Shown here piece after piece: positions 51,116 to 61,020 of a stretch of DNA of 64,000 nt. Under the pieces are notes generated by a model. It was not told the origin of the DNA. It saw only the letters and a list, made by a program, of their open reading frames with translations, and made no database searches. Source of the DNA: Ruminococcus sp. (lineage in GTDB: Bacteria > Bacillota > Clostridia > Oscillospirales > Ruminococcaceae); the NCBI GenBank assembly GCA_017397925.1, contig JAFQHO010000037.1:62001-126000 (forward strand), given 5' to 3'. Positions within the stretch are counted from its first letter, which is position 1. Each line of letters begins with the position of its first letter. A program made the position numbers and the translations under genes.

Positions 51116-51146
51116 GGCTTAATTTAATAAAAGGAGTTCATTTTTT

Positions 51147-52340
51147 ATGTCAGTTAAAGTAGCGGTATTAGGATACGGAGTAGTAGGCTCAGGCGTTGTT
51201 GAGCTTTTTTATAAGAATAAGGAAAGCATAGAGCAGCGTGCAGGCAGTGAAATGGATATAAAGTATATCGTAGATATCCGTGACTTCCCCGATTCACCCT
51301 ACAAGGATAAATTCACAAAAGATTTCAATGATGTTCTCAATGACCCAGAGGTTACAGTAGTAGCGGAGTGTATGGGCGGAGTTGAGCCTGCATTCACATT
51401 CCTCAAATCAGCTCTTGAAAAGGGAAAGAGTGCTTGCACATCAAATAAGGAACTTGTAGCAGCAAAGGGAGATATACTTCTTGCTGCAGCAAAGGCAAAC
51501 AATTGCAACTTCTTCTTTGAGGCAAGTGTAGGTGGAGCAATTCCGATTATTCGTCCTCTCCACCGCTGCCTTGCAGCAAATGATATATCAGCTGCTTGCG
51601 GTATTCTCAACGGAACAACAAACTTCATCCTCACAAAGATGTATGCCGATGGTATGACATTTGAGGACGCATTAAAGCTTGCGCAGGAGCTTGGATACGC
51701 AGAAAAGGATCCCACAGCTGACGTTGAGGGACACGATGCCTGCCGTAAGATTTGTATTATATCCTCACTTGTATTCGGCAAACACGTATATCCTGACAGC
51801 GTATACACAAAGGGAATTTCAGGTGTACAGCTCTGCGACGTAGCTGCAGCCGATGTTCTTGGTTATGCAGTAAAGCTTATTGCATCTGTAAAGCGTCTTG
51901 AAAACGGTAAGATTTTACCTACAGTTATGCCTATGCTTGTACCTCACGAGAGCATTATGGCAGGGGTAAATGACGTATTTAACGCAGTTATGGTATATGC
52001 TGACGGTATCGACAAGGCAATGTTTTACGGCAGAGGCGCAGGAAAGCTGCCTACAGCAAGTGCCGTTTTAGGCGATGTTATAGAGGCTGCAAAGCATAAG
52101 GTAACTGTATTCTCACAGACATGGGAGAGCAGTACAGATACAGACTTTATTGCGTCTGTTGATGATATGAAAGCTAAATGGTATTTCAGCGTGCCTGCTG
52201 ATACAGCTGAACTTCCGGAGGGAACATATACAGACTACGACAGATCCTCATTTGTAACAGAGGAAGAGCTTACCTTCAAGGAAGCAGAGGCAAAGGCAAA
52301 GGAAATGAACGCTATGGCTTGGATTCCTGTGCTTGATTAA
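51147..52340 (+). CDS. hom: Homoserine dehydrogenase
   Basis: 397 residues. NAD(P)-binding loop VLGYGVVGSGVVE at 7-19, the SNKELVA and GGAIPIIRPL substrate loops, LNGTTNFILTKM and GYAEKDPTADVEG, all diagnostic. It reduces aspartate semialdehyde to homoserine, toward threonine and methionine. It lacks the C-terminal ACT domain of longer homologues. The lysine-branch genes asd and dapA are at the right end of the window. GGAG precedes ATG 51147. Confidence 0.96.
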   Translation: MSVKVAVLGYGVVGSGVVELFYKNKESIEQRAGSEMDIKYIVDIRDFPDSPYKDKFTKDFNDVLNDPEVTVVAECMGGVEPAFTFLKSALEKGKSACTSNKELVAAKGDILLAAAKANNCNFFFEASVGGAIPIIRPLHRCLAANDISAACGILNGTTNFILTKMYADGMTFEDALKLAQELGYAEKDPTADVEGHDACRKICIISSLVFGKHVYPDSVYTKGISGVQLCDVAAADVLGYAVKLIASVKRLENGKILPTVMPMLVPHESIMAGVNDVFNAVMVYADGIDKAMFYGRGAGKLPTASAVLGDVIEAAKHKVTVFSQTWESSTDTDFIASVDDMKAKWYFSVPADTAELPEGTYTDYDRSSFVTEEELTFKEAEAKAKEMNAMAWIPVLD

Positions 52341-52348
52341 TGTATTTT

Positions 52349-52375
52349 ACGGCGGAGAATTTCTCCGCCGTTTTT
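52349..52375 (+). terminator. Terminator after hom
   Basis: Arms ACGGCGGAGAA / TTCTCCGCCGT with a two-base loop followed by TTTT. Confidence 0.9.
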
Positions 52376-52383
52376 GCAAAAAA

Positions 52384-52405
52384 AGAACGGGAGAAATCCC
52401 GTTCT
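52384..52405. other. Second short hairpin upstream of the DUF1294 gene
   Basis: Arms AGAACGGGA / TCCCGTTCT, 4-base loop, no T-run. It is 25 bases before the start codon and may be a leader hairpin or a second part of the hom terminator. Confidence 0.6.
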
Positions 52406-52429
52406 GAATAATATGAAAGGAGAATTGAT

Positions 52430-52729
52430 ATGCCTGTTTTAATTACATTAGCCGCCTATGCAATTATAAGTATTATCGCATTTGTATTATATTTCGCCGA
52501 TAAGAAAAAGGCACAGAAGAACAAATGGCGAATTAAGGAAGCAACATTGCTGGGATTCGGCTTTTTCGGCGGAGCTATAGGTGCATTGCTTGGAATGAAA
52601 ATATTCCGTCACAAGACGAAACACTGGTATTTCTGGGCAGTAAATATAATCGGATTGATATGGCAGATAGCCCTTGTAATATGGCTGTTTATTACTTTTA
52701 ATAATAATTTTGATTTTTATAATTTTTAA
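52430..52729 (+). CDS. DUF1294 small membrane protein
   Basis: 99 residues with a first hydrophobic helix (about 4-23), the DUF1294 signature KKAQKNKWRIKEATLLGFGF then GGAIGALLGMKIFRHKTKH, and a C-terminal helix. The function of the family is unknown. GAAAGGAG lies before ATG 52430. Its 3' end overlaps the converging pflA gene by 32 bases. Confidence 0.88.
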   Translation: MPVLITLAAYAIISIIAFVLYFADKKKAQKNKWRIKEATLLGFGFFGGAIGALLGMKIFRHKTKHWYFWAVNIIGLIWQIALVIWLFITFNNNFDFYNF

Positions 52730-53456
52730 GTCCTGATTTTATACCTGACATTATAATATCCCTTGCCTTTATTGCGTCCTCTTTTGAAAGAGGCGGAGTA
52801 TTTGGTAGTGGATATTCCATTCCCAGCTCAGCATATTTTTTTCGCGCCATATCGTGATAGGGGAGTACATCAAGGGCTTTCAGATTTGAAAGAGTTGCAA
52901 GAAATTCTCCCAATCTGAAAAGTTCGTCCCTGTCATCTGTGAGATTAGGCACAACTACACGGCGAATCCACAGAGGGATTTTCAAATCGCGAAGATGCTC
53001 GGCAAATCGGAGAATATTTTCGTTTCCGATTCCCGTCAGGGTTTTGTGCTTGTCCGAATCCATATGCTTTATATCAAGCATGACAAGGTCAGTATATTTC
53101 AATATTTCATCAATTTTCAGCGTATTTTCGGGATTGAAAACAGCTCCCGAGGTATCAAGACAGGTATGAATATTCTTATTTTTAGCCTGTCTGAAAAGCT
53201 CAAGGAGAAAGTCAGGCTGAGAGAGCGGCTCGCCTCCCGTAGCGGTAATTCCGCCCGATTTAAGAAATTCCTTACAGGAATCATATTCACGCAGCAGCTC
53301 ATCGACAGAAACTTCTTTGCTTTTGCGAAACTCCCAGGTATCCGGATTATGGCAGTATCGGCATCGTATGGGACATCCCTGAAAGAACACAACATAGCGT
53401 ATTCCTGGACCGTCAACAGTACCGAAACTGTCAGTGGAGTGAATATACCCCGTCAT
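52698..53456 (-). CDS. pflA: Pyruvate formate-lyase activating enzyme
   Basis: 252 residues of a radical SAM activase. CPIRCRYCHNPDTW (residues about 30-43) is the CX3CX2C cluster site; the SAM-binding GGEPLSQPDF follows. It would install the glycyl radical on pyruvate formate-lyase. No glycyl-radical enzyme gene is in the window, so its partner is elsewhere. The start overlaps the cca stop as ATGA, and both genes share the cca promoter. Confidence 0.93.
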   Translation of the reverse strand: MTGYIHSTDSFGTVDGPGIRYVVFFQGCPIRCRYCHNPDTWEFRKSKEVSVDELLREYDSCKEFLKSGGITATGGEPLSQPDFLLELFRQAKNKNIHTCLDTSGAVFNPENTLKIDEILKYTDLVMLDIKHMDSDKHKTLTGIGNENILRFAEHLRDLKIPLWIRRVVVPNLTDDRDELFRLGEFLATLSNLKALDVLPYHDMARKKYAELGMEYPLPNTPPLSKEDAIKARDIIMSGIKSGLKNYKNQNYY

Positions 53457-54784
53457 ATTTTCATCTCCCGTGCGTAGTCAAGGAGCTTTTCGCGGTCATT
53501 TTGAAGTTTTTCATCAATAATAAGCTCCAACATATTATTAAGGCAAATACCGATATCCTTGCCTTTGTAGCCGATTTCCATAAGGTCATCGCCGTTTACA
53601 GCAAGGGCAGAAACAGTCATACAGGCATTTTCTGCCACAAGTCGCCGTGCAGTTTCAGCAAAACCGTTGAATTCATCAATTTCAGCAAGTACAAATGAGT
53701 GTTTTGCGCTGTTATCAGCCTTTTTAGCCTCAATAAGGAGCAGAAAGGTATCAAGTCCTATCTGGTTTAATATACGCTTTATCTGCTTTTCTGAGGTTAT
53801 TTCATCGCTGTGGCGATAGATGATTTCGCGAACAGTATTGATAGTCTTATTGTCAAATTTCAGTCTATGGAGTATTTTATCTGCCATTTCAGCGCCGATA
53901 ATGGCGTGCTTTTTGAAATGGCCCCTGCCGTTTTCATCAAGTCTGAATGCAGCAGGCTTTCCAACGTCGTGGAGAAGCATAGTAAGACGAAGTATATCCG
54001 CACATTCAAGTTCATTGGGAACGGCATGTACAGCCCTTACAGTATGCTCATAAACGTCGTATTTATGGTAAGGAGAGTGCTGATCAAAATCAAAAGCAGC
54101 AGTAAGCTCAGGTATAATCTGCCCGATAATATCGCGGTATTCCATAAGGACTTCAATGCAGTTAAATCCGTCTAAAAGCTTCATTAGTTCAACGGATATA
54201 CGTTCAGCAGAAATATTATCAAGTCGATTTTTCAGCGTATGAATAGCTTTAGCGGTATTTTTTTCGATTTCAAACCCGAGAACAGAGGAAAACCGCACGG
54301 CGCGGAGAATGCGGAGCGCGTCCTCATTAAATCTTTCAGTGGGGTTTCCAACACAGCGTATAATTCCCTTGCGGATATCATCTTCACCGCCGAAAGGGTC
54401 GAATATATTGCCGTTTAAGTCCATAGCGATTGAGTTGACAGTAAAATCGCGGCGGGCTAAATCCTCACGGAGGTCAGCCGTAAAAATAACGCTGTCAGGG
54501 CGGCGGCTGTCGGTATATTCGCCGTCAATCCTGAATGTAGTAATTTCAAAAGGTTCGCCGTTGTGGAGGACGGTTACAGTGCCGTGTTTTATACCTGTGG
54601 GAATAACACGGTAATCTGCAAAAACCTCAGTAATTTCCTGTGGCAGGGCATTAGTGGTAATGTCGTAGTCGTGAATGGGCATTCCCATGAGGGTATCGCG
54701 GACGCATCCACCGACAATATAAGCCGAAAATCCAGCATTTTCAAGGGTTAAGAGGATATGACGGCAGTTTTCATTGATTTTCAT
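53453..54784 (-). CDS. cca: CCA tRNA nucleotidyltransferase
   Basis: 443 residues: class II nucleotidyltransferase head VGGCVRDTLMG with DYDITTNA (two metal-binding Asp), RRDFTVNSIAMD and FGGEDDIRKGIIRCVGNP, RFNEDALRILRAVRF, then an HD-domain-like tail with LHDVGKP. It adds or repairs the 3' CCA of tRNAs; both tRNA genes in the window need this because neither encodes CCA. First gene of a cca-pflA pair. Confidence 0.94.
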   Translation of the reverse strand: MKINENCRHILLTLENAGFSAYIVGGCVRDTLMGMPIHDYDITTNALPQEITEVFADYRVIPTGIKHGTVTVLHNGEPFEITTFRIDGEYTDSRRPDSVIFTADLREDLARRDFTVNSIAMDLNGNIFDPFGGEDDIRKGIIRCVGNPTERFNEDALRILRAVRFSSVLGFEIEKNTAKAIHTLKNRLDNISAERISVELMKLLDGFNCIEVLMEYRDIIGQIIPELTAAFDFDQHSPYHKYDVYEHTVRAVHAVPNELECADILRLTMLLHDVGKPAAFRLDENGRGHFKKHAIIGAEMADKILHRLKFDNKTINTVREIIYRHSDEITSEKQIKRILNQIGLDTFLLLIEAKKADNSAKHSFVLAEIDEFNGFAETARRLVAENACMTVSALAVNGDDLMEIGYKGKDIGICLNNMLELIIDEKLQNDREKLLDYAREMKI

Positions 54785-54812
54785 AATATCATCCTTTTCG
54801 GTTGTTACTTCT

Positions 54813-54841
54813 ATTATACACTATTTTGCGAAAAATTGCAA
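54813..54841 (-). promoter_or_regulatory. Promoter of cca-pflA
   Basis: Minus-strand TTGCAA (54841-54836), 17 bases, TATAAT (54818-54813). Divergent from the dCMP deaminase promoter 38 bases away. Confidence 0.78.
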
Positions 54842-54878
54842 CTATTGGCAAAAAATCGCTGAAATTGGCGAAAAACGG

Positions 54879-54908
54879 TTGACGTAGTGTATAGATATAT
54901 GGTATAAT
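54879..54908 (+). promoter_or_regulatory. Promoter of the dCMP deaminase gene
   Basis: TTGACG (54879-54884), 18 bases, TATAAT (54903-54908). Confidence 0.78.
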
Positions 54909-54941
54909 GATAAAAACGAGCCATTTTCGGAGGTGCAGGAG

Positions 54942-55424
54942 ATGAAAAGAACTGATTATATAGGCTGGGACGAATATTTTATGGGAATTGCCATGTTTTC
55001 GGCACAGCGAAGCAAGGACAATAACACACAGGTTGGTGCTTGTATTGTCAATGACGAAAGAAAAATTGTAGCGGTGGGATATAACGGAATGCCCACAGGC
55101 TGCAGCGATGACGAAATGCCCTGGGAGCGCGAGGGAGAAACCACTCTTGACACGAAATATCCCTTTGTATGCCACGCAGAGCTTAACGCAATTCTCAACA
55201 GAAATTCCGCTAATTTAAAGGGCTGTACACTTTATGTAACCCTTTTCCCCTGCAACGAATGTGCAAAGGCAATAATTCAGTCGGGGATAAAAAAGGTAGT
55301 ATATAAGAGCAATAAGTATGCCGATACAGAAAGCACAAAGGCGTCAGCATTTTTATTGAGAAAATGCGGGGTTGAATGCGAGGAGTACACACCCTCGGAA
55401 AAGACAATCACACTTGAATTATAA
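54942..55424 (+). CDS. dCMP deaminase (ComEB-like)
   Basis: 160 residues from ATG 54942, with CGGAGG eight bases upstream. Zinc-deaminase motifs CHAELNAI (HAE) and PCNECAKA (PCxxC) are present, with KDNNTQVGACIV at the start. It converts dCMP to dUMP, the substrate of the ThyX enzyme encoded at 35.4 kb. Length and order of motifs are normal. Some homologues carry the name ComEB. Confidence 0.93.
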   Translation: MKRTDYIGWDEYFMGIAMFSAQRSKDNNTQVGACIVNDERKIVAVGYNGMPTGCSDDEMPWEREGETTLDTKYPFVCHAELNAILNRNSANLKGCTLYVTLFPCNECAKAIIQSGIKKVVYKSNKYADTESTKASAFLLRKCGVECEEYTPSEKTITLEL

Positions 55425-55460
55425 AATTAAGGGGAGGTCATCGACCTCCCCTTTAATTTT
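55423..55460. terminator. Terminator after the dCMP deaminase gene
   Basis: Sixteen-base near-perfect arms (AAAATTAAGGGGAGGT and ACCTCCCCTTTAATTTT, one extra base) around a 5-base loop; symmetric, so able to act both ways. Confidence 0.88.
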
Positions 55461-55723
55461 ATTTCAACTGTTATACTGTTATATATACACTATAACAGTC
55501 AAAATTGAATGAATAATAGTTATAAAATATTGCGTAACACTTTAAAATAAATAACAGTAAGTTTTGTATAATTCTCATAAATATAGCTGTTGACGATTGG
55601 GTAAAAAGTAGAAAATAAAAATTATTTTTCAATAATCAACCATTTTTGGTTGAAAAAAGGGCGATTTTTGCCCTATAGTGAGGGGGTGTGTAAAAAATGA
55701 CATTCAGACACACAAAAGAAATA
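55461..55723. other. AT-rich gene-free gap with ACTGTTATA repeats
   Basis: ACTGTTATA occurs twice in direct order sharing one base (55467-55475 and 55475-55483) and once inverted (TATAACAGT, 55491-55499). Further on are short hairpins AACCATTTTTGGTT (about 55640) and GGGCGATTTTTGCCC (about 55660). No promoter or credible reading frame was found; both flanking genes end here. Confidence 0.5.
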
Positions 55724-56689
55724 TCATTCAAAGGGGTAAACAATACCCCAGTCACTGCGGAGTCTGTCCATAAGCTCCATAATGAAAAGAGTTTCCCTGT
55801 GAGTCATTTTGGAACATTCCTTTTTACCCTCGGAAATTGCCTTAAGGGATGCTATAACCTCATACTCATAGCCGCTTATCTGTGGCGGAGTTGGATAATG
55901 CTGCTGAGTGCCGTCGTGGAGAATTACGTCAATTCCCTCACAGTTGTTGATGTTATGGAACTCAATTCTACCCTTTGTACCGTAGATTATGCCTTTTCTG
56001 TCAAGGGGACAGTAGCAGTTGCTGTGAAGCACAGCGGATTTACCGTCGGCATAGGTAAGTATAATGGAATTATGCATATCAACGCCGTATTCATTCTTAG
56101 TACAGTTGGATCTGATATCCACAATATCCTCGCCGAAAGCCATAACGGCAAAATTAAGTGTATATACACCAAGATCAAGGAGCGCGCCCCCTGCCAGTTC
56201 GGGCTTTATAAGCCTGTCCATATGTGAAAGGGGATAGCCGAGATTTGCCGTAAGGGACATAACCTCGCCTATAACACCGCTTTTAAGGATATCCTCAAGA
56301 GTTTTTCTCATAGGGATAAATCTCGTCCAGATAGCCTCACAGATAAAGACATTTTTTTCAGCAGCTGCCTTGAAAAGCTCCTCAGCCTGCTTTTTATTGG
56401 CAGTGAAAGCCTTTTCACAGAGGATATTTCTGCCCTTGTCAATGCAGAGCATACAATGTTCATAGTGGTGGGAGTGGGGAGTAGCAATATAGATAAGGTC
56501 AAGACGGTTATCAGCGGCAAGCTCCTCATAGCTGCCGTAATATGTAGGGATATCGTACTTTTCAGCGAAATCCCGTGCTTTTTCAGCACTTCTTGAACCG
56601 ATGGCAAGCACCTGCGTATCTTCCATTTTTGCAACAGTTTCAGCCATAACGCCTGCAATTATGCCAGCGCCAAGTATGCCTATATTCAT
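55724..56689 (-). CDS. Gfo/Idh/MocA family oxidoreductase
   Basis: 321 residues. Rossmann start IGILGAGIIAGVMAETV, IYIATPHSHHYEHCMLCIDKGRNILCEKAF (the EKP-like EKA motif with catalytic Lys) and the C-terminal (alpha/beta) dehydrogenase domain with GGALLDLGVY. These enzymes act with NAD(P) on sugars, inositols or dihydrodiols; the substrate is not evident. Last gene of the minus-strand run from queA; starts 11 bases after the SUFU-domain gene. Confidence 0.92.
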   Translation of the reverse strand: MNIGILGAGIIAGVMAETVAKMEDTQVLAIGSRSAEKARDFAEKYDIPTYYGSYEELAADNRLDLIYIATPHSHHYEHCMLCIDKGRNILCEKAFTANKKQAEELFKAAAEKNVFICEAIWTRFIPMRKTLEDILKSGVIGEVMSLTANLGYPLSHMDRLIKPELAGGALLDLGVYTLNFAVMAFGEDIVDIRSNCTKNEYGVDMHNSIILTYADGKSAVLHSNCYCPLDRKGIIYGTKGRIEFHNINNCEGIDVILHDGTQQHYPTPPQISGYEYEVIASLKAISEGKKECSKMTHRETLFIMELMDRLRSDWGIVYPFE

Positions 56690-56700
56690 TTAAAATCACC

Positions 56701-57861
56701 TCAATTTTCTTTGTTTTTATCTTTAGACATTTTCAGATATTTCTTATATGCCTTGTTGATATAGCTGTATATAGCCTTATAGTAGTTTTTGTCATAGGGT
56801 ACGAAGAGATATGCCTCATCGCCGAATTCTTCGCAGTTGTATTTTTCCTCGCCGAAGTAATCAAGCGCTACGTTATCCACATCACCGGGGTAGCAAGGTT
56901 CATCATCGCCACGGTAGAAGCCGTAGTAATAGCTTGTGAAGTCAACGCCTTCGTCACTGAGCATATCAAGGAGAAATTCACCGCTGAGAGAGTTTATAAT
57001 AAACTTGCGTATATCCAGTTTATCGGCACGTATAGCCTCAATTTCCTCATCGAAGAATTCAAGAAAATCCTCATTGAGCATATTATGCTCCATAATCCAG
57101 CGGAAGTAAGCTGCAATATGATTTGCACCGCTTATCATAGGCGTATCAAGGGATTTTTCCTCAATTTTTGAGGAATGGGACTCAACTGTATCGATAACGT
57201 TGAGAAAATCCGCTTCAACAACGGGTGGACGGTCGATATCAGCCATAAAGCTGAAATCCTTGTCAAATTTGTCAAGGAGTGCACCGGAACCGTTAAGGCA
57301 CTTGAATTCAAGTTCGCTGTTATAGAGTGGGAAAACGCGGTAGAAATTGATTATTTCGCCGCCGTCAAGCTCACATCTGCAAACGTCCATATCCTTTGAT
57401 ACAGGCATAATCATAACAGCGCTGAACTGTGTATTTGAGGCGAAACAGGTGCCGTAATCAACAGTATGGTAACATCCAAGCCAGGATTTTTCTTTAATTG
57501 GAAGTCGTGAAAGCAGCTTCATAAGATGAAGCGGCCAGCAGTCCTCCAATTCCTCACTGCGTATATTCCAATCCGGAGGGAGCGTTATAATCAGCTCACA
57601 GCGGCTCAGTTTATTATCCGTTAAATCTTCGGGAACATTCATTTCAAAAGCGCCCATACCTGCTGTAACAAGCGTAAGACAGCGGTTTTTCTCGGATGGG
57701 GGCAGGGCGTATATATTAAGCTTTATATCGTCTGTATCTGTTTCCTGGAGATAGTTCTCAATTAAGCCGAAATGCTTTTCTATATGGTCCTCGATTTTTT
57801 GAAGCTGTTCATAGGTATAAACCTTTGGTTCGCTTATTTCTTTTTGTTTTTTCTTTGGCAT
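56701..57861 (-). CDS. Suppressor-of-fused (SUFU) domain protein
   Basis: 386 residues, cytoplasmic. Residues about 20-205 fit the bacterial SUFU domain (HIEKHFGLIENYLQE, LVTAGMGAFEMNVP, CELIITLPPDWNI, FYRVFPLYNSEL). A second region of 115 residues (about 250-375) with FRWIMEHNMLNEDFLEFF and CYPGDVDNVALDYFGEE looks like a separate alpha/beta module. Bacterial SUFU proteins are often immunity proteins of polymorphic toxins, though no toxin is adjacent. It follows a gene of unknown function by 10 bases. Confidence 0.78.
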   Translation of the reverse strand: MPKKKQKEISEPKVYTYEQLQKIEDHIEKHFGLIENYLQETDTDDIKLNIYALPPSEKNRCLTLVTAGMGAFEMNVPEDLTDNKLSRCELIITLPPDWNIRSEELEDCWPLHLMKLLSRLPIKEKSWLGCYHTVDYGTCFASNTQFSAVMIMPVSKDMDVCRCELDGGEIINFYRVFPLYNSELEFKCLNGSGALLDKFDKDFSFMADIDRPPVVEADFLNVIDTVESHSSKIEEKSLDTPMISGANHIAAYFRWIMEHNMLNEDFLEFFDEEIEAIRADKLDIRKFIINSLSGEFLLDMLSDEGVDFTSYYYGFYRGDDEPCYPGDVDNVALDYFGEEKYNCEEFGDEAYLFVPYDKNYYKAIYSYINKAYKKYLKMSKDKNKEN

Positions 57862-57871
57862 ATTGTATCTC

Positions 57872-58510
57872 CTATCTGTTGAGAAGTTTTGTCAGAAGCT
57901 CGTTTGTCTTTTTGGTTTCAGCGAGAATCTGTCGGAGAAGCTCCGCTGTATCGTCAGTCTGGGGTATTTCAGCAGGGATTGTCTTTTCCTCAGCAGGTGC
58001 AGGCTGAATTGCAGATGATACCGCTGCTCCCCCTGAAATATTTTTGAGAAAATTTTCACGCATTGAGCATATATCCCTGTAATCGGCACCAAAATGGTCA
58101 AGGGTGCGCTGAACTCTGGGGCAGGATGTATAAAAGATATACATAAAATTATCGTAGGCATTGAGGAACACCATACAGTCCTTCTGATTAAACTCCATTT
58201 CAGGGAAATCAGATGTATATACAGTCCTCAGGCTTTTCATAGAAGCAAGGTGAGTTTCCGCATCTCCTGTAAGCTTTCCTGCACGTTTGAGGATAATCTC
58301 GGCCATTTTGCGGCATTCCTCCTCATAGGCGGGCTTTGTGTCCATAGCCCATACAACAAGAGCGTCATTGACGTTATTCCACAAAGAGGGGATAAGGATA
58401 ATATTAGGATTAAGCGAATGATTGCTGAAATCGGTAGCTTCAATAATAGCTGTAATTCTCTGTGAGTGTTCAATAATATTCCTTATAAATGAATCTGAAT
58501 CGTATACCAT
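57872..58510 (-). CDS. Protein of unknown function with C-terminal coiled coil
   Basis: 212 residues from ATG 58510 (GAGG eight bases upstream; GTG 58519 overlaps that site). Mostly helical, no signal or membrane segment. I do not recognise a family. Residues about 165-185 form a Pro/Ala/Glu-rich linker and the last 25 residues (DDTAELLRQILAETKKTNEL and on) a short amphipathic coiled coil that suggests oligomerisation. It lies between a HAD phosphatase gene (5 bases) and the SUFU gene (10 bases), so all three are cotranscribed. Confidence 0.7.
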   Translation of the reverse strand: MVYDSDSFIRNIIEHSQRITAIIEATDFSNHSLNPNIILIPSLWNNVNDALVVWAMDTKPAYEEECRKMAEIILKRAGKLTGDAETHLASMKSLRTVYTSDFPEMEFNQKDCMVFLNAYDNFMYIFYTSCPRVQRTLDHFGADYRDICSMRENFLKNISGGAAVSSAIQPAPAEEKTIPAEIPQTDDTAELLRQILAETKKTNELLTKLLNR

Positions 58511-58515
58511 ATTTA

Positions 58516-59160
58516 TCACCTCAAAATAATTTTTGTTATATCCTCTGCCTTTTCGGCTATAAAATCGGCGCCTGCGGCTTCAAGCTCAGTTCTGCCGCGA
58601 AATCCCCATACACAGCCGATAGATAAAATTCCGCAATTTTTGGCGGTCTGAATATCAACGTTGCTGTCGCCTATCATATAAACGGTATTATCTTCGGAAA
58701 GACCGTTGAGTATCTCGTTTATTACCGTAGAATCGGGCTTTTTCGGACGTTCATCACATCCGCCTAAAACCTTTGTGAACGGCACATCAGGAAGCAGCTT
58801 TTCAACGATTTTATGCGCCGCATCCTGTGGCTTATTTGTGGCAATTGCAAGAGTTACACCGTTTGCCGCAAGGGTATCAAGAGTATTTTTTATACCCTCG
58901 TAAAGTTTTGTTTTGTCGAGATAGTGGACATCATAATATTCGTGAAAAAGGTCAAGGAGTTTTTCACTCATATCCTTTTTACCCTCAGGCAAAGCGCGAA
59001 TGCAAAGTATCATTGCACCGTTTCCCACGAACTGTTTATAGCTGTTTATATCGTGTTCAGGGCAGCCGAGTTTTCGCAGTCCGTAGTTTACTGCATCGGC
59101 CAAATCCTCGATAGTATCTGCAATTGTACCGTCAAGGTCGAAAATTACTGTAGTCATCAT
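58516..59160 (-). CDS. HAD family phosphatase (phosphoglycolate phosphatase-like)
   Basis: 214 residues. Motif I FDLDGTIADT (6-15) with both catalytic Asp, motif II LAIATNKPQ, motif III Lys in ERPKKPDS, and motif IV YMIGDSNVDIQTAKNCG. The cap type and LGCPEHDI region resemble the Gph/PgpX subgroup. Substrate is likely a small phosphate ester. Gap to tgt is six bases. Confidence 0.92.
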   Translation of the reverse strand: MMTTVIFDLDGTIADTIEDLADAVNYGLRKLGCPEHDINSYKQFVGNGAMILCIRALPEGKKDMSEKLLDLFHEYYDVHYLDKTKLYEGIKNTLDTLAANGVTLAIATNKPQDAAHKIVEKLLPDVPFTKVLGGCDERPKKPDSTVINEILNGLSEDNTVYMIGDSNVDIQTAKNCGILSIGCVWGFRGRTELEAAGADFIAEKAEDITKIILR

Positions 59161-59166
59161 ATCACC

Positions 59167-60306
<1,140 letters not shown>

Positions 60307-60377
60307 TTAATTTGTATTTACAGGGGCACAGCCTGCAATGGTAATTTCCGTAAATAAACGGTTGAAAAGTAGATATG

Positions 60378-60629
60378 TCATTTTGGATTTTGTGAATTAC
60401 TCCATATTACAAAGCTGCCAAAAATAAGTGCTGTAATTCCGAATAAACATAATGATGTTATAAGAAAAATACGTAATATTTTTCGCTGTTTTTCTTTTTC
60501 CTTGGGAGTACTTTTAAACAGCACAAAAAAGATTATAGAAACTGTAAGAGTAATAGGAATAAGCAAAAAATCAATTGCCATAGCGGTGCCTATTATCACA
60601 TCAGTAGTGTCTGGACTCATTTTAATCAT
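60378..60629 (-). CDS. Small two-helix membrane protein, unknown
   Basis: 83 residues: a hydrophobic helix at about 12-35, a charged segment KSTPKEKEKQRKILR, and a second helix at about 50-72. No family recognised. It overlaps the PAS gene start by 8 bases and is separated from tgt by 80 bases. Coupling with the PAS gene suggests a joint role. Confidence 0.65.
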   Translation of the reverse strand: MIKMSPDTTDVIIGTAMAIDFLLIPITLTVSIIFFVLFKSTPKEKEKQRKILRIFLITSLCLFGITALIFGSFVIWSNSQNPK

Positions 60630-61011
60630 CCTTTCTTTGTGTTATATTGTATAAATTCGCTGTTTCGGCATTTCGGTATTCGTGTTTTTCATAATAGCCG
60701 ATTAATTCTCCTGAATCATTGCGGAGGGCAATCATATAGACATCTTTGTTTTCAGTGGGATTGTGATATGTATAAATCCTGTTATTCTGCGGTTTTTCAG
60801 CAAACCATTCAACAACCCTTTTGATTATCTCCACCGAATGACTGTTGTGGCAGCTGAATATCGATTTCCCTATAAGTTCTGCACCGCCCCATTTTTCGTA
60901 TTTTGAAGCTGCAGCAGGATTTATATAGACGATATTGTGTTCTGTGTCGCAAATAACTATGGGTGCGGTATCGGAGTCTGCAAGACTCTTTAAAAATACA
61001 GATATATCCAT
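60622..61011 (-). CDS. Single PAS-domain protein
   Basis: 129 residues almost wholly one PAS domain: APIVICDTEHNIVYINPAA, LIGKSIFSCHNSHSVEIIKRVVEWF and VYMIALRNDSGELIGYYE. The FSCHNSHS segment resembles the CHPPKS-type PAS of DUF438 proteins, which bind a haem or small ligand in some members. No output domain is attached, so it may signal through a partner. It lies 9 bases after queA and overlaps the small membrane protein gene. Confidence 0.85.
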   Translation of the reverse strand: MDISVFLKSLADSDTAPIVICDTEHNIVYINPAAASKYEKWGGAELIGKSIFSCHNSHSVEIIKRVVEWFAEKPQNNRIYTYHNPTENKDVYMIALRNDSGELIGYYEKHEYRNAETANLYNITQRKDD

Positions 61012-61020
61012 AATATCTCC

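Noticed and set aside
55694..55752. Hairpin GGGGTA/TACCCC as a terminator of the Gfo/Idh/MocA gene
   Set aside because: It lies inside the last codons of that gene and lacks a T-run in the proper orientation.
55697..56227. 176-residue plus-strand frame after a GGGGGTG-like site
   Set aside because: It is antisense to the C-terminal half of the Gfo/Idh/MocA gene, whose motifs are clear; no family resemblance.
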